From Actinacidiphila epipremni (GTDB lineage Bacteria > Actinomycetota > Actinomycetes > Streptomycetales > Streptomycetaceae): a stretch of DNA of 64,000 nt. Within the stretch, counting starts at the first letter, position 1; each line of letters starts with the position of its first letter. The notes below the pieces were generated by a model. The model searched no databases. It was not told the DNA's origin and saw only the letters and a list, made by a program, of their open reading frames with translations. The position numbers and the translations under genes were made by a program. The DNA is taken from NCBI RefSeq assembly GCF_012034175.1, contig NZ_JAATEJ010000008.1, forward strand, positions 1 to 64,000. The letters run 5' to 3'. Positions 23,660 to 32,842 of the stretch are shown here, in pieces.

Positions 23660-24838
23660 TCAGTACGACTTCGGCAGCCCCAGCGTGTGGTGCGAGACGA
23701 AGTTGAGGATCATCTCCCGGCTCACCGGCGCGATCCGCCCCACCCGCGACGCCGTCAGCAGCGACGCCAGGCCGTACTCCGCCGTCAGCCCGTTGCCGCC
23801 CAGCGTGTGCACCGCCTGGTCCACGGCCCCCGCGCACGCCTCCGCCGCAGCGTACTTGGCCATGTTCGCCGCCTCGCCCGCGCCCATGTCGTCCCCGGCG
23901 TCGTAGAGATACGCGGCCTTCTGCATCATCAGCCGGGCCAGCTCCAGCTCGATGTGCGCCCGGGCCAGCGGGTGGGCGACGGCCTGGTGGCCGCCGATCG
24001 GGGTGGACCACACCTGCCGGGTACGGGCGTAGTCGACGGCCCGGCCGAGGGCGTAGCGGCCCATGCCGACCGCGAAGGCCGCGGTCATCACCCGCTCCGG
24101 GTTGAGCCCGGCGAACAGCTGGAGCAGCCCCGCGTCCTCGTCGCCGACGAGCGCGTCCGCGGGCAGCGCCACATCGTCCAGGACCAGCTCGAACTGCTTC
24201 TCCGGCGCGGCCAGTTCCATCTCGATGCGGTGGTAGGCAAAGCCCGGTGTGCCGCGCTCGACGACGAACAGGCACGGCTTGAGCCGGCCGGTGCGGGCGT
24301 CCTCGGTCCGGCCCACGACCAGCGTCGCGTCGGCGACGTCCACACCGGAGATGAACACCTTGCGGCCGGTGAGCCGCCAGCCGCCGGTCGCCGGGTCGCG
24401 GCGGGCGGTCGTGGTGATGCGGTGCGAGTTGGAGCCGGCGTCCGGCTCGGTGATGCCGAAGGCGATCCGCAGCGAGCCGTCCGCGAGACCGGGCAGCCAG
24501 CGGCGCCGCTGCGCGTCCGTGCCGAACCGGGCGATCACCGTGCCGCAGATGGCGGGGGAGACCACGAGCAGCAGCAGCGGGCAGCCCGCCGCGCCCAGCT
24601 CCTCCAGCACGATCGCGAGCTCCGCGAGCCCCGCGCCCCCGCCGCCGTACTCCTCGGGGAGGTTGACGCCGAGGTAGCCGAGCCGGCCCGCCTCCTGCCA
24701 CAGCTCGTCGGTCTGCGTGCCGTTCCGCGCGGCGGCGGCGAAATACTCCCGGCCGTAGCGGCGGCCCAGCGCCGCGACCGCCTTGCGCAGGGCGCGCCGC
24801 TCCTCGCCCTCCAGGAGCGCGCTGTCGAAGCTGCTCAC
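23660..24838 (-). CDS. Acyl-CoA dehydrogenase
   Basis: A 392-residue flavoprotein. ACAD landmarks include FGITEPDAGSN (FAD/substrate contact), GRKVFISGVDVAD, the MGRYALGRAVDYARTRQ helix and VHTLGGNGL. The C-terminal segment where many ACADs carry their catalytic glutamate reads RIAPVSREM, so the base must lie elsewhere, as it does in isovaleryl-CoA dehydrogenases. It is probably the first dehydrogenation step of the operon. The GTG at 24838 overlaps the stop of the biotin carboxylase subunit by 4 nt. Confidence 0.87.
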   Translation of the reverse strand: MSSFDSALLEGEERRALRKAVAALGRRYGREYFAAAARNGTQTDELWQEAGRLGYLGVNLPEEYGGGGAGLAELAIVLEELGAAGCPLLLLVVSPAICGTVIARFGTDAQRRRWLPGLADGSLRIAFGITEPDAGSNSHRITTTARRDPATGGWRLTGRKVFISGVDVADATLVVGRTEDARTGRLKPCLFVVERGTPGFAYHRIEMELAAPEKQFELVLDDVALPADALVGDEDAGLLQLFAGLNPERVMTAAFAVGMGRYALGRAVDYARTRQVWSTPIGGHQAVAHPLARAHIELELARLMMQKAAYLYDAGDDMGAGEAANMAKYAAAEACAGAVDQAVHTLGGNGLTAEYGLASLLTASRVGRIAPVSREMILNFVSHHTLGLPKSY

Positions 24839-26952
24839 GGCTCTTTCCCCTCCCGCTCGTCCCCGGTGTGCTCTTCTCCGGCGCGTTCTTCCCCGGCCCC
24901 GTCCGACGCGGCAACGTCCTCCTTGACGACCGCGAGTACGGCCCCCCGCTCGACCTGCCGCCCCACCTCCGCGGTGAGTTCGAGCAGCGTCCCCGCCACG
25001 GGAGCGGCGATGACGTGCTCCATCTTCATCGCCTCCAGCCACAGCAGCGGCCGGCCCGCCGTTACCCGGTCGCCCGGCGCGAGCCCGGCGGTGCGGACCA
25101 CCGTGCCGGGCATCGGCGCCCGCAGCGAACCGGGCGCGGCCTCCCGCTCCGGCGCGGGGAAACGCGGCAGGACGGTGAAGGCGGCCGACCCGCCCGGCCA
25201 GTCCACGAACGTCCGGTCCGGATAGTCGGCGACCTCGTACGCCCGCCGCACACCGGCCACCTCCAGCACGACCCGGTCCGCGCCCGCCTCGACCAGCCGC
25301 ACGCCCGCGAAGCCCTCGGCGGCCAGTGCCCCGTCCCGCTCCAGGCGGTAGCGCACCTCGTACGTCTCCCCGTCCGGCTCGGCCCGGTAGCGCTTGACCT
25401 GCGGCTGCGAGGGCACATTGCGCCATCCGCCGAGCGTGGCGGGCACCGGCGCTCCGGGCGCGGTCGTGCGCCGGGCGGCGTCCGCGAGGGCCGCGGCGAG
25501 CGCGGCGACCCGGCCCGGGCCGGCGGAGGAGGCCGCGTCCACAGGGGAGGAGGCCGCGTCCGCGGGGGAAGGGGAGCCCGGCACCGCGGGGGCCAGGCCC
25601 AGGTCGGCGGCGTACCGGTCGAGGAAGCCGGTGTCCAGCCGCGCGGCGGCGAAGGCGGGGTGCCGCAGCGCCCGTACCAGCAGGTCCCGGTTGGTGACCG
25701 GGCCGTGCAGCCGGGCCCGCTCCAGCGCGTACGCCAGCCGGCGCACCGCCTCCGCGCGGGTCGGCGCCCACGCGACGACCTTCGCGAGCATCGGGTCGTA
25801 GTGGACGGAGATCCGCTCGCCGCCCGTGACGCCCGAGTCCAGCCGCAGGCCCGCCTCGCGGCCCGGCGGGACAGTGAACTCCGCGTCCACCCCGGGGATG
25901 TCGAGCAGGTGCAGCGCCCCGGGCTGCGGCTGCCAGCCGCGCGCCGGGTCCTCCGCGCACAGCCGGGCCTCCACCGCGTGGCCGCGCGGGGCGGGCGGGT
26001 CCGGCGGCAGGGCGGCGCCCTCGGCGATCCGGATCTGCCAGGCCACCAGGTCAAGTCCGGTCACGCACTCGGTCACCGGGTGCTCGACCTGGAGCCGGGT
26101 GTTCATCTCCAGGAAGTACGGCCGGCCGTCCGCCGCGACCAGGAACTCCGCGGTGCCCGCGCCCCGGTAGCCGATCGAGGCGGCGGCCCGGGCCGCCGCC
26201 TCGTGCAGCGCGGTGCGCACCTCGGGCGGCAGGCCCGGCGCCGGGGTCTCCTCGATGACCTTCTGGTGGCGGCGCTGGAGCGAGCAGTCCCGCTCGCCGA
26301 GCACCCACACCGTGCCGTGGGCGTCCGCGAGCAGCTGTACCTCGACATGCCGGGCGCCTTCCGCGTACGGCTCGACGAAGACCTCGCCGTCCCCGAAGGC
26401 CGCCGTCGCCTCGGCCCGGGCGGCGGCCAGCTCCGCGGGCAGCGCGGCGAGGTCCCGTACCACCCGCATGCCGCGCCCGCCGCCGCCGGCCGCGGCCTTC
26501 ACCAGCAGCGGCAGGTCCGCGGCCGTCACCGCCGCCGGGTCCGGCGCGGCGAGGACGGGCACGCCCGCCGCCGCCATCAGCTCCTTCGCCCGGGTCTTGG
26601 AGCCCATCGCCGCGACGGCCCGCGGCGGCGGGCCGATCCACGTCAGGCCCGCCACCTCCACCGCCCGGGCGAAGTCCGCGCTCTCGGACAGGAAGCCGTA
26701 GCCGGGGTGCACGGCGTCCGCCCCCGCCGCCCGGGCCGCCGCGACCAGCAGGTCGGCCCGCAGATAGGTGTCCGCCGCCGCCTCCCCGGGCAGCCGTACG
26801 GCCGCGTCCGCCTCCCGTACGTGCGCGGCGCCCGCGTCGGCGTCGGAGTGGACGGCGACCGCCGCGACCCCGAGCGCCCGGCAGCTGCGGACGACCCGGC
26901 GGGCGATCTCCCCCCGGTTCGCCACCAGCACCGTCCCGATCGGCACCTCCAC
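24835..26952 (-). CDS. Acyl-CoA carboxylase biotin-containing alpha subunit
   Basis: A 705-residue subunit with an N-terminal biotin carboxylase (VLVANRGEIARRV, GGGGRGM ATP loop, EMNTRLQVEHPVTE) and a C-terminal biotinyl domain with EAMKMEH, where lysine carries biotin. A linker with repeated Ala/Ser/Pro lies between them. It pairs with the carboxyltransferase at 27002 to form a methylcrotonyl-, geranyl- or other acyl-CoA carboxylase. The GTG at 26952 is preferred because GGAAGGAGG lies 8 nt upstream. A GTG at 26997 would add 15 residues and has a poor ribosome site. Confidence 0.9.
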   Translation of the reverse strand: MEVPIGTVLVANRGEIARRVVRSCRALGVAAVAVHSDADAGAAHVREADAAVRLPGEAAADTYLRADLLVAAARAAGADAVHPGYGFLSESADFARAVEVAGLTWIGPPPRAVAAMGSKTRAKELMAAAGVPVLAAPDPAAVTAADLPLLVKAAAGGGGRGMRVVRDLAALPAELAAARAEATAAFGDGEVFVEPYAEGARHVEVQLLADAHGTVWVLGERDCSLQRRHQKVIEETPAPGLPPEVRTALHEAAARAAASIGYRGAGTAEFLVAADGRPYFLEMNTRLQVEHPVTECVTGLDLVAWQIRIAEGAALPPDPPAPRGHAVEARLCAEDPARGWQPQPGALHLLDIPGVDAEFTVPPGREAGLRLDSGVTGGERISVHYDPMLAKVVAWAPTRAEAVRRLAYALERARLHGPVTNRDLLVRALRHPAFAAARLDTGFLDRYAADLGLAPAVPGSPSPADAASSPVDAASSAGPGRVAALAAALADAARRTTAPGAPVPATLGGWRNVPSQPQVKRYRAEPDGETYEVRYRLERDGALAAEGFAGVRLVEAGADRVVLEVAGVRRAYEVADYPDRTFVDWPGGSAAFTVLPRFPAPEREAAPGSLRAPMPGTVVRTAGLAPGDRVTAGRPLLWLEAMKMEHVIAAPVAGTLLELTAEVGRQVERGAVLAVVKEDVAASDGAGEERAGEEHTGDEREGKEP

Positions 26953-27001
26953 CGGCCCCGCCTCCTTCCCGTCCCGGACGCCGCCCACGAATGACACCCC
27001 T

Positions 27002-28594
27002 TCACATCCGGAAGACCCCGAAACCGCCGCGCGCCCCCTCCACCGGCGCCCCGTGCACCGCCGACAGGCACAGGCCCAGCACCGTCCGGGTGTCGCGCGG
27101 GTCGATGACGCCGTCGTCGTAGAGCCGGCCCGACAGGAACAGCGGCAGCGACTCCGCCTCGATCTGCTGCTCCACCGCCGCGCGCAGGCCCGCGTCGGCG
27201 TCCTCGTCGTACGGCAGGCCCCGGGCCACCGCGGACTGCCGGGCCACGATCGACAGCACCCCGGCCAGCTGGCTCGGGCCCATCACCGCCGACTTCGCGC
27301 TCGGCCAGGAGAACAGGAAGCGCGGCTCGAAGGCCCGCCCGCACATCCCGTAGTGCCCGGCGCCGTAGCTCGCGCCCATCAGCACCGACAGGTGCGGGAC
27401 CCGCGAGTTGGCGACCGCGTTGATCATCATCGCGCCGTGCTTGATGATCCCGCCCTGCTCGTAGGCCCGCCCGACCATGTAGCCGGTGGTGTTGTGCAGG
27501 AAGAGCAGCGGGATGTCCCGCTGGTCGGCCAGCTGGATGAACTGCGCGGCCTTCTGCGACTCGGCGCTGAAGAGCACCCCTTGCGCGTTGGCGAGAACGC
27601 CCACCGGGTAGCCGTGGATCTCCGCCCAGCCGGTCACCAGGCTCGGCCCGTACAGCGGCTTGAACTCGTCGAAGGCGGAGCCGTCCACGATCCGCACGAC
27701 CACCTCGCGCGGGTCGAACGGCGTGCGCAGGTCCTCCGGCACGACGCCCAGCAGCTCCTCCGGGTCGAAGAGCGGCGGCGCCGGGTCGGGGCGCGGGTCG
27801 GGGCCGTGCCTGCGCCAGTTGAGGCGGGCGACGATCCGGCGGGCGGTGCGCAGCGCGTCCGGCTCGTCCAGGGCGTAGTGGTCGGCCAGGCCCGAGACCC
27901 GGGCGTGCATGTCGGCGCCGCCCAGCGACTCGTCGTCGCTGTCCTCCCCGGTGGCGACCTTGACCAGCGGCGGCCCGCCGAGGAAGACCTTCGCGCGGTC
28001 CTTGACCATGACGACGTGGTCCGACATCCCGGGGATGTACGCGCCGCCGGCCGTGGAGTTGCCGAAGACCACCGCGATCGTCGGGATGCCGGCGGCCGAC
28101 AGCCGCGTCAGGTCGCGGAAGAGCGCGCCGCCGGGGATGAAGATGTCCTTCTGGCTCGGCAGGTCCGCGCCGCCGGACTCCACCAGGCTCACCAGGGGCA
28201 GCCGGTTGGCGAGGGCGATCTCGTCGGCCCGCAGCGCCTTGCGCAGCGTCCAGGGGTTGCTCGCCCCGCCGCGCACGGTCGGGTCGTTGGCGGTCACCAG
28301 GACCTGCGTGCCCTCGACGACACCGATGCCGGTCACCAGCGAGGCGCCGGTGGGGTGGTCGCTGCCCCAGCCGGCGAGCGTCGAGAGCTCCAGGAACGGC
28401 GTGTCCGGGTCCAGCAGCAGCTCGATGCGCTCCCGCGCCAGGAGCTTGCCGCGCGCCCGGTGCCGCTCGCGGTACTTCGGGCCGCCGCCCGCCAGCGCCT
28501 CGGCGTGCGCGGCGGCGACCTCCTCCAGCCGGGCCGCCATCGCGGCGGCCCGTACGGCGAACTGCGGCCCACCCGGGCCGGAGACGGGCCCCAT
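27002..28594 (-). CDS. Acyl-CoA carboxylase carboxyltransferase (beta) subunit
   Basis: A 530-residue carboxyltransferase of the crotonase superfamily. It has the N-terminal GGASNPWTLRKA and VESGGADLPSQKD blocks, the GNSTAGGAYIPGMSD oxyanion region, and the C-terminal HNTTGYMVG and MGASYGAGHYGM blocks. The GGAYIPGMSD pattern resembles methylcrotonyl-CoA carboxylase beta subunits. It is the first gene of the minus-strand operon: carboxylase beta, carboxylase alpha, acyl-CoA dehydrogenase, enoyl-CoA hydratase, TetR. The ATG at 28594 has AAGGGGGG 8 nt upstream. A leucine or isoprenoid-acid (liu/atu-like) route is the best reading. Confidence 0.9.
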   Translation of the reverse strand: MGPVSGPGGPQFAVRAAAMAARLEEVAAAHAEALAGGGPKYRERHRARGKLLARERIELLLDPDTPFLELSTLAGWGSDHPTGASLVTGIGVVEGTQVLVTANDPTVRGGASNPWTLRKALRADEIALANRLPLVSLVESGGADLPSQKDIFIPGGALFRDLTRLSAAGIPTIAVVFGNSTAGGAYIPGMSDHVVMVKDRAKVFLGGPPLVKVATGEDSDDESLGGADMHARVSGLADHYALDEPDALRTARRIVARLNWRRHGPDPRPDPAPPLFDPEELLGVVPEDLRTPFDPREVVVRIVDGSAFDEFKPLYGPSLVTGWAEIHGYPVGVLANAQGVLFSAESQKAAQFIQLADQRDIPLLFLHNTTGYMVGRAYEQGGIIKHGAMMINAVANSRVPHLSVLMGASYGAGHYGMCGRAFEPRFLFSWPSAKSAVMGPSQLAGVLSIVARQSAVARGLPYDEDADAGLRAAVEQQIEAESLPLFLSGRLYDDGVIDPRDTRTVLGLCLSAVHGAPVEGARGGFGVFRM

Positions 28595-28739
28595 CGGCGC
28601 CACCCCCCTTCCGCGTGGGCCGAGCGTCCCACCGCCGCCCGGACCGATCAAGCCCGCCTGCTTGTTTTTCTCCGGCCCGCTTTCCGCGGCCACCGGCCTT
28701 TTCCGGCCACCTTCTGACCCCTCTAGGATGAGCCTCCTC

Positions 28740-30374
28740 ATGAGTGGCACCCTCATCGCGAAAGAACTCGCCGCCGGCCACGGCGACCGCGCCCTCTTCT
28801 CGGGCCTGGACCTGGTCGTCGCGCCCGGCGACGTCGTCGGCCTCGTCGGCGTCAACGGCGCCGGCAAGTCCACGCTGCTGCGGCTGCTGGCCGGCCTCGA
28901 CACCGCCGAGCACGGCACCGTACGGCTCACCCCGGCGACCGCGACGGTCGGCTACCTGCCGCAGGAGCCGGACCGCAGGGACGAGTCCGTCAAGGACTTC
29001 CTGGCCCGCAGGACCGGGGTCGCCGCCGCCCAGCAGGCCCTCGACGACGCCACGCAGGCCCTGGTCGACGGCGCGCCCGGCGCGGACGACGCCTACGCGG
29101 TGGGCCTGGAGCGCTGGCTCGCGCTCGGCGGCGCGGACCTCGACGAGCGCGCCGAGGAGGCCGCGGCGGCACTCGGCCTCGGCGTCGGGCTGGACCAGCG
29201 GATGCCGGCCCTCTCCGGCGGGCAGGCCGCCCGCGCGGGCCTGGCGTCGCTGCTGCTGAGCCGCTACGACGTCTTCCTGCTCGACGAGCCGACCAACGAC
29301 CTGGACCTCGACGGCCTGGAGCGGCTGGAGAAGTTCGTCGGCTCGCTGCGCTCGGGCACCGTCCTGGTCAGCCACGACCGCGAGTTCCTGGCCCGTACCG
29401 TCACCCGGGTGGTGGAGCTGGACCTCGCCCAGCAGCAGGTCGCGGTCTACGGCGGCGGCTACGAGGCGTACCTGGAGGAGCGGGCCACCGCGCGCCGGCA
29501 CGCCCGCGAGGAGTACGAGGAGTACGCCGACACCAAGGCCGGCCTGGAGGCGCGGGCGCGCACCCAGCGCGGCTGGATGGACAAGGGCACCCGCAACGCG
29601 CTGCGCAAGGCCCCCGACAACGACAAGATCGCCCGCAGGGCGCGGGCCGAGAGCAGCGAGAAGCAGGCGGCCAAGGCCCGGCAGACCGAGCGGATGATCG
29701 AGCGGCTGGAGACCGTCGAGGAGCCCCGCAAGGAGTGGGAGCTGCGGATGTCCATCGCCTCCGCGCCCCGCTCGGGCGCGGTGGTCGCGACGCTGAGCGG
29801 CGCCGCCGTGGCCCGCGGCGACTTCCGCTTCGGACCGGTGGACCTGCAGATCGACTGGGCCGACCGGGTCGCCATCACCGGCCCGAACGGCTCGGGCAAG
29901 TCGACGCTGCTGGCCGCGCTGCTCGGCCGGCTGCCGCTGGACGAGGGCCGCGCCGCGCTCGGCCCCGGCGTGCTGGTCGGCGAGGTCGACCAGGCCCGCG
30001 CCCACTTCCGCGGCGGCGAGTCGCTGCTGGACGCCTTCCGCGCGCCCGCGCCCGACCTGGACCCGGCGGCGATCCGCACCCTGCTGGCGAAGTTCGGCCT
30101 GAAGGCGGGCCATGTCACCCGCCCGGCCGCGACCCTCTCGCCCGGCGAGCGCACCCGGGCGGCGCTGGCGCTGCTCCAGGCCCGCGGCGTCAACCTGCTG
30201 GTCCTCGACGAGCCCACCAACCACCTGGACCTGCCGGCGATCGAGCAGCTGGAGGCGGCGCTCGCCGAATACCGCGGCACCCTGCTGCTGGTCACCCACG
30301 ACCGCCGGATGCTGGACGCGGTGCACACCACCCGCCGTATCGCGGTCGCCGGCGGCCGGATCACCGAGAGCTGA
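28740..30374 (+). CDS. ABC-F family ATPase
   Basis: A 544-residue protein with two ABC cassettes and no TM segments. Walker A motifs are GVNGAGKST (37-45) and GPNGSGKST (381-389). Signature motifs are LSGGQAARA and LSPGERTRA, both Walker B segments read LDEPTN, and a charged helical interdomain linker lies at about 245-345. ABC-F proteins bind ribosomes and either aid translation or protect against antibiotics; the drug class, if any, cannot be read. The ATG at 28740 is chosen; an in-frame ATG at 28728 is also possible. Confidence 0.88.
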   Translation: MSGTLIAKELAAGHGDRALFSGLDLVVAPGDVVGLVGVNGAGKSTLLRLLAGLDTAEHGTVRLTPATATVGYLPQEPDRRDESVKDFLARRTGVAAAQQALDDATQALVDGAPGADDAYAVGLERWLALGGADLDERAEEAAAALGLGVGLDQRMPALSGGQAARAGLASLLLSRYDVFLLDEPTNDLDLDGLERLEKFVGSLRSGTVLVSHDREFLARTVTRVVELDLAQQQVAVYGGGYEAYLEERATARRHAREEYEEYADTKAGLEARARTQRGWMDKGTRNALRKAPDNDKIARRARAESSEKQAAKARQTERMIERLETVEEPRKEWELRMSIASAPRSGAVVATLSGAAVARGDFRFGPVDLQIDWADRVAITGPNGSGKSTLLAALLGRLPLDEGRAALGPGVLVGEVDQARAHFRGGESLLDAFRAPAPDLDPAAIRTLLAKFGLKAGHVTRPAATLSPGERTRAALALLQARGVNLLVLDEPTNHLDLPAIEQLEAALAEYRGTLLLVTHDRRMLDAVHTTRRIAVAGGRITES

Positions 30375-30398
30375 GCCGCCGCGGACCGATGGACGTAC

Positions 30399-30434
30399 GC
30401 CCGGGCCGGCCCCCCCGAGGGGACCGGCCCGGGC
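30399..30434. terminator. Strong hairpin between convergent genes
   Basis: Perfect 11-bp arms GCCCGGGCCGG (30399-30409) and CCGGCCCGGGC (30424-30434). It lies between the convergent ABC-F and peptidase genes and can serve both strands. Confidence 0.8.
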
Positions 30435-30495
30435 GCTTGCCGCCGGTTCACCGGCTCAGCAGGCGATCAGCTCAGCAGCTCATCGGCCCAGTAGC

Positions 30496-32544
30496 TCAGC
30501 TGGCGTTGACGGCGGTGTCGTCGATCAGGAACGACGTCGCGAGGGTGACATCCTCCGCGCCGGTGAACTTCAGGGTGACGGTCTTGCCGATGAAGGAGTT
30601 GAGGCTCAGCGACTTCTGCACGTAGCCGCTCGTCGCGTTGAGGTTGGAGTAGGTGGCCAGCGTGGTGCTGCCGACGGCGACGGTGAGCTTGTCGTACGCG
30701 CTGGAGGACGTGGTCTCCTGCGTGGAGATGTAGACGTAGAAGGTGAGGTTGGCGCTGGTGCAGCTCGCCGGGATCGTCACCGACTGGGACAGGGTGTCGG
30801 TGTGGGTGGTGCCGTAGCCGTCCAGCCACGCCTTGTAGGAGCCGGAGTGGGCCGGGGCGCCGCTGCTGCTGTCGATGACGCCGGAGGACGCGGTCCAGCC
30901 GGTGTTGCCGCTCTCGAAGCCGGGGTTGGTCAGCAGCTGGCCGGCGGTGCAGCCGCCGCCCCCGCCGCTGGTGGTGATGGTCCAGGTGAAGGACGCCGAG
31001 CCGGAGGCGCCGGTGGAGTCGGAGGCGGAGACGGTCACGTTGTACGTGCCCGTCGTGCTCGGGGTGCCGGAGATCAGGCCGGAGGAGCTGATGCTCAGGC
31101 CCGCGGGCAGGCCCGAGGCGGAGTAGGTGAGGGTCTGTCCCGAGGCGGAGTCGGTCGCGTGGACCTGGAGGCTCACCGCGGTGCCGACGACCGTGGACTG
31201 GTTGCCGGGGCTGGTGACCGTCACGGTGTTGCCGCCGGTGGAGCCGCCGTTGGTGAAGGCGGCGGTGCCGTTCGGGGTGCCGAGGCCGGTCGGGCCGTCG
31301 TAGCCGGGCTTGGCGGTGCACAGGTAGCTGCCGCTGCACGAGCCGTTGCTGCCGCTGGTGACGTCGTTGAGCGCGCTGGTGTGCGCGTACGGGTAGGACG
31401 CCGGGGTGGTGCCGGAGGCCGGGGTGCCGGCCAGCGCGTACACCGAGGCGATGATCGGCGACGAGGCGCTGGTGCCGCCGTAGACCTGCCAGCCGCTGGC
31501 CTGGTAGCTGTCGTAGACCGCAAGCCCTGTGGCCGGGTCGGCGACCGCGGAGACGTCGGCGATGGTGCGCTTGGAGCAGCCGGTGTCGGTCTGCCAGGTG
31601 GGCTTGGCGTCGTAGGCCGAGCAGCCCGAGCCGGTGCCCTCGCTGCTGGAGGTGTTCCACACCGACTCGGTCCAGCCGCGGCTGGTGCCGCTCGCGCGGT
31701 TCAGCGCGGTGCCGCCGACGGCGGTGACGTACTTCGAGGCGGCCGGGTACTCCGCGCCGTAGCCCTCGTCACCGGAGCTGACGGTGATGGCGACGCCCGG
31801 GTGGTTGAAGTACGAGGAGTCGTAGCTGGTGTCGGAGGAGGACTCGCCGCCGCCGTAGCTGTTGGAGACGTACTTGGCGCCGAGCGAGACCGCGGTGTTC
31901 ACGGCCGTGCCCAGGTTGGCCATGCTCGCGCTGGTGGCCTCGACGAGCAGGATGTGGCACTGCGGGCAGACCGCGCTGACCATGTCCAGGTCGAGCGAGA
32001 TCTCGCCGGCCCAGCCGGAGTCGGCGGTCGGGTAGCTGGTGCCGCCGGTCTGGTTGACCTTCTTGAAGCAGCCGTTGGCCGTGGTGCAGGCGGGCAGGCC
32101 GTACTGGCTGCGGTACGTCCCGAGGTCCTTCTCGGCGTTCGGGTCGTCCTGGGCGTCGACGATGGCGACGGTCTGGCCGGCGCCGGCCGAGGACGGCAGG
32201 GCGTACGCGCTCTGCAGGTCGCTCGGGCCGTAGCCGGACGGGGTGGCGTCGGGGGTGATGCCGAGGTGGTGGACCACGTCGGTGCGCGCCAGCGACAGGC
32301 AGGACATCGCGTCGGCGGTGGTGGGCGCGGCGCACAGGTGCGCGGTGTGCGCGCCGGCGGACGGGCCGGTGGCTCCGGTGGCGGCGGTGCCGGTGGTGGG
32401 TATCGCCGCCGCCGCCGAGGGGGATGCGGCGGCGACCAGGCCGCCGGTGACCAGGGCGCCCGTGGCGACGACCGCCACCGCGGCACGGCGGACGGCCCGT
32501 CTGATCAGGCCGGGACTTGTCAACTGCAATGAACTGCCCTCCAT
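30496..32544 (-). CDS. Secreted S53 (sedolisin-type) serine-carboxyl peptidase with Ig-like and C-terminal beta domains
   Basis: A protein of about 682 residues. A Sec-type signal peptide (basic RRAVRR, hydrophobic core, ASPSAAAA) is followed by a peptidase domain. This contains the Glu/Asp segment GEISLDLDM, oxyanion aspartate in VSSGDEGYG and nucleophile serine in GGTSASSP, a sedolisin pattern. An Ig-like (He_PIG-type) domain with LPAGLSISSSG and a Gly-rich linker come next, then a C-terminal beta sandwich starting NPGFESGNTGW. It should degrade protein outside the cell. The ATG at 32544 is used; an upstream ATG at 32598 would give an unusually long leader. Confidence 0.83.
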   Translation of the reverse strand: MEGSSLQLTSPGLIRRAVRRAAVAVVATGALVTGGLVAAASPSAAAAIPTTGTAATGATGPSAGAHTAHLCAAPTTADAMSCLSLARTDVVHHLGITPDATPSGYGPSDLQSAYALPSSAGAGQTVAIVDAQDDPNAEKDLGTYRSQYGLPACTTANGCFKKVNQTGGTSYPTADSGWAGEISLDLDMVSAVCPQCHILLVEATSASMANLGTAVNTAVSLGAKYVSNSYGGGESSSDTSYDSSYFNHPGVAITVSSGDEGYGAEYPAASKYVTAVGGTALNRASGTSRGWTESVWNTSSSEGTGSGCSAYDAKPTWQTDTGCSKRTIADVSAVADPATGLAVYDSYQASGWQVYGGTSASSPIIASVYALAGTPASGTTPASYPYAHTSALNDVTSGSNGSCSGSYLCTAKPGYDGPTGLGTPNGTAAFTNGGSTGGNTVTVTSPGNQSTVVGTAVSLQVHATDSASGQTLTYSASGLPAGLSISSSGLISGTPSTTGTYNVTVSASDSTGASGSASFTWTITTSGGGGGCTAGQLLTNPGFESGNTGWTASSGVIDSSSGAPAHSGSYKAWLDGYGTTHTDTLSQSVTIPASCTSANLTFYVYISTQETTSSSAYDKLTVAVGSTTLATYSNLNATSGYVQKSLSLNSFIGKTVTLKFTGAEDVTLATSFLIDDTAVNAS

Positions 32545-32685
32545 GGGGGGTCGGCTCCCGAGGGCGTCCGCGAGGATGGCCGGATTTGTCAGGGTCATGA
32601 CAACCGATCACGAAGCGGTATCGCCTGGGACTGCTGGTGTGGCGCACGTTCACTGGTGATCACGCTGGCAAGAGCTGTCAATGTC

Positions 32686-32713
32686 CGTTCAGTGCCACCA
32701 CGTTCAGTGGTGG
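32686..32713. promoter_or_regulatory. Repeated CGTTCAGTG with inner dyad
   Basis: CGTTCAGTG occurs at 32686 and again at 32701. The second copy sits in a perfect dyad, CCACCA (32695-32700), CGTTCAG, TGGTGG (32708-32713). A related CGTTCACTGGTG lies at 32647. The cluster is in the roughly 300-bp region between the secreted peptidase and the TrmB regulator, so it could be the regulator's operator. Confidence 0.45.
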
Positions 32714-32842
32714 CCAGGATGAACGTAGTGACTGCCACCCCAAGGGACTACCGGCTAATGGCAAAGCCTTTCCCTCGAATGCCCGCTCACCGGGCACCCC
32801 GCCGCTGCCCGGAACGATCAGGGACGTATACGTTGTGGCGCC

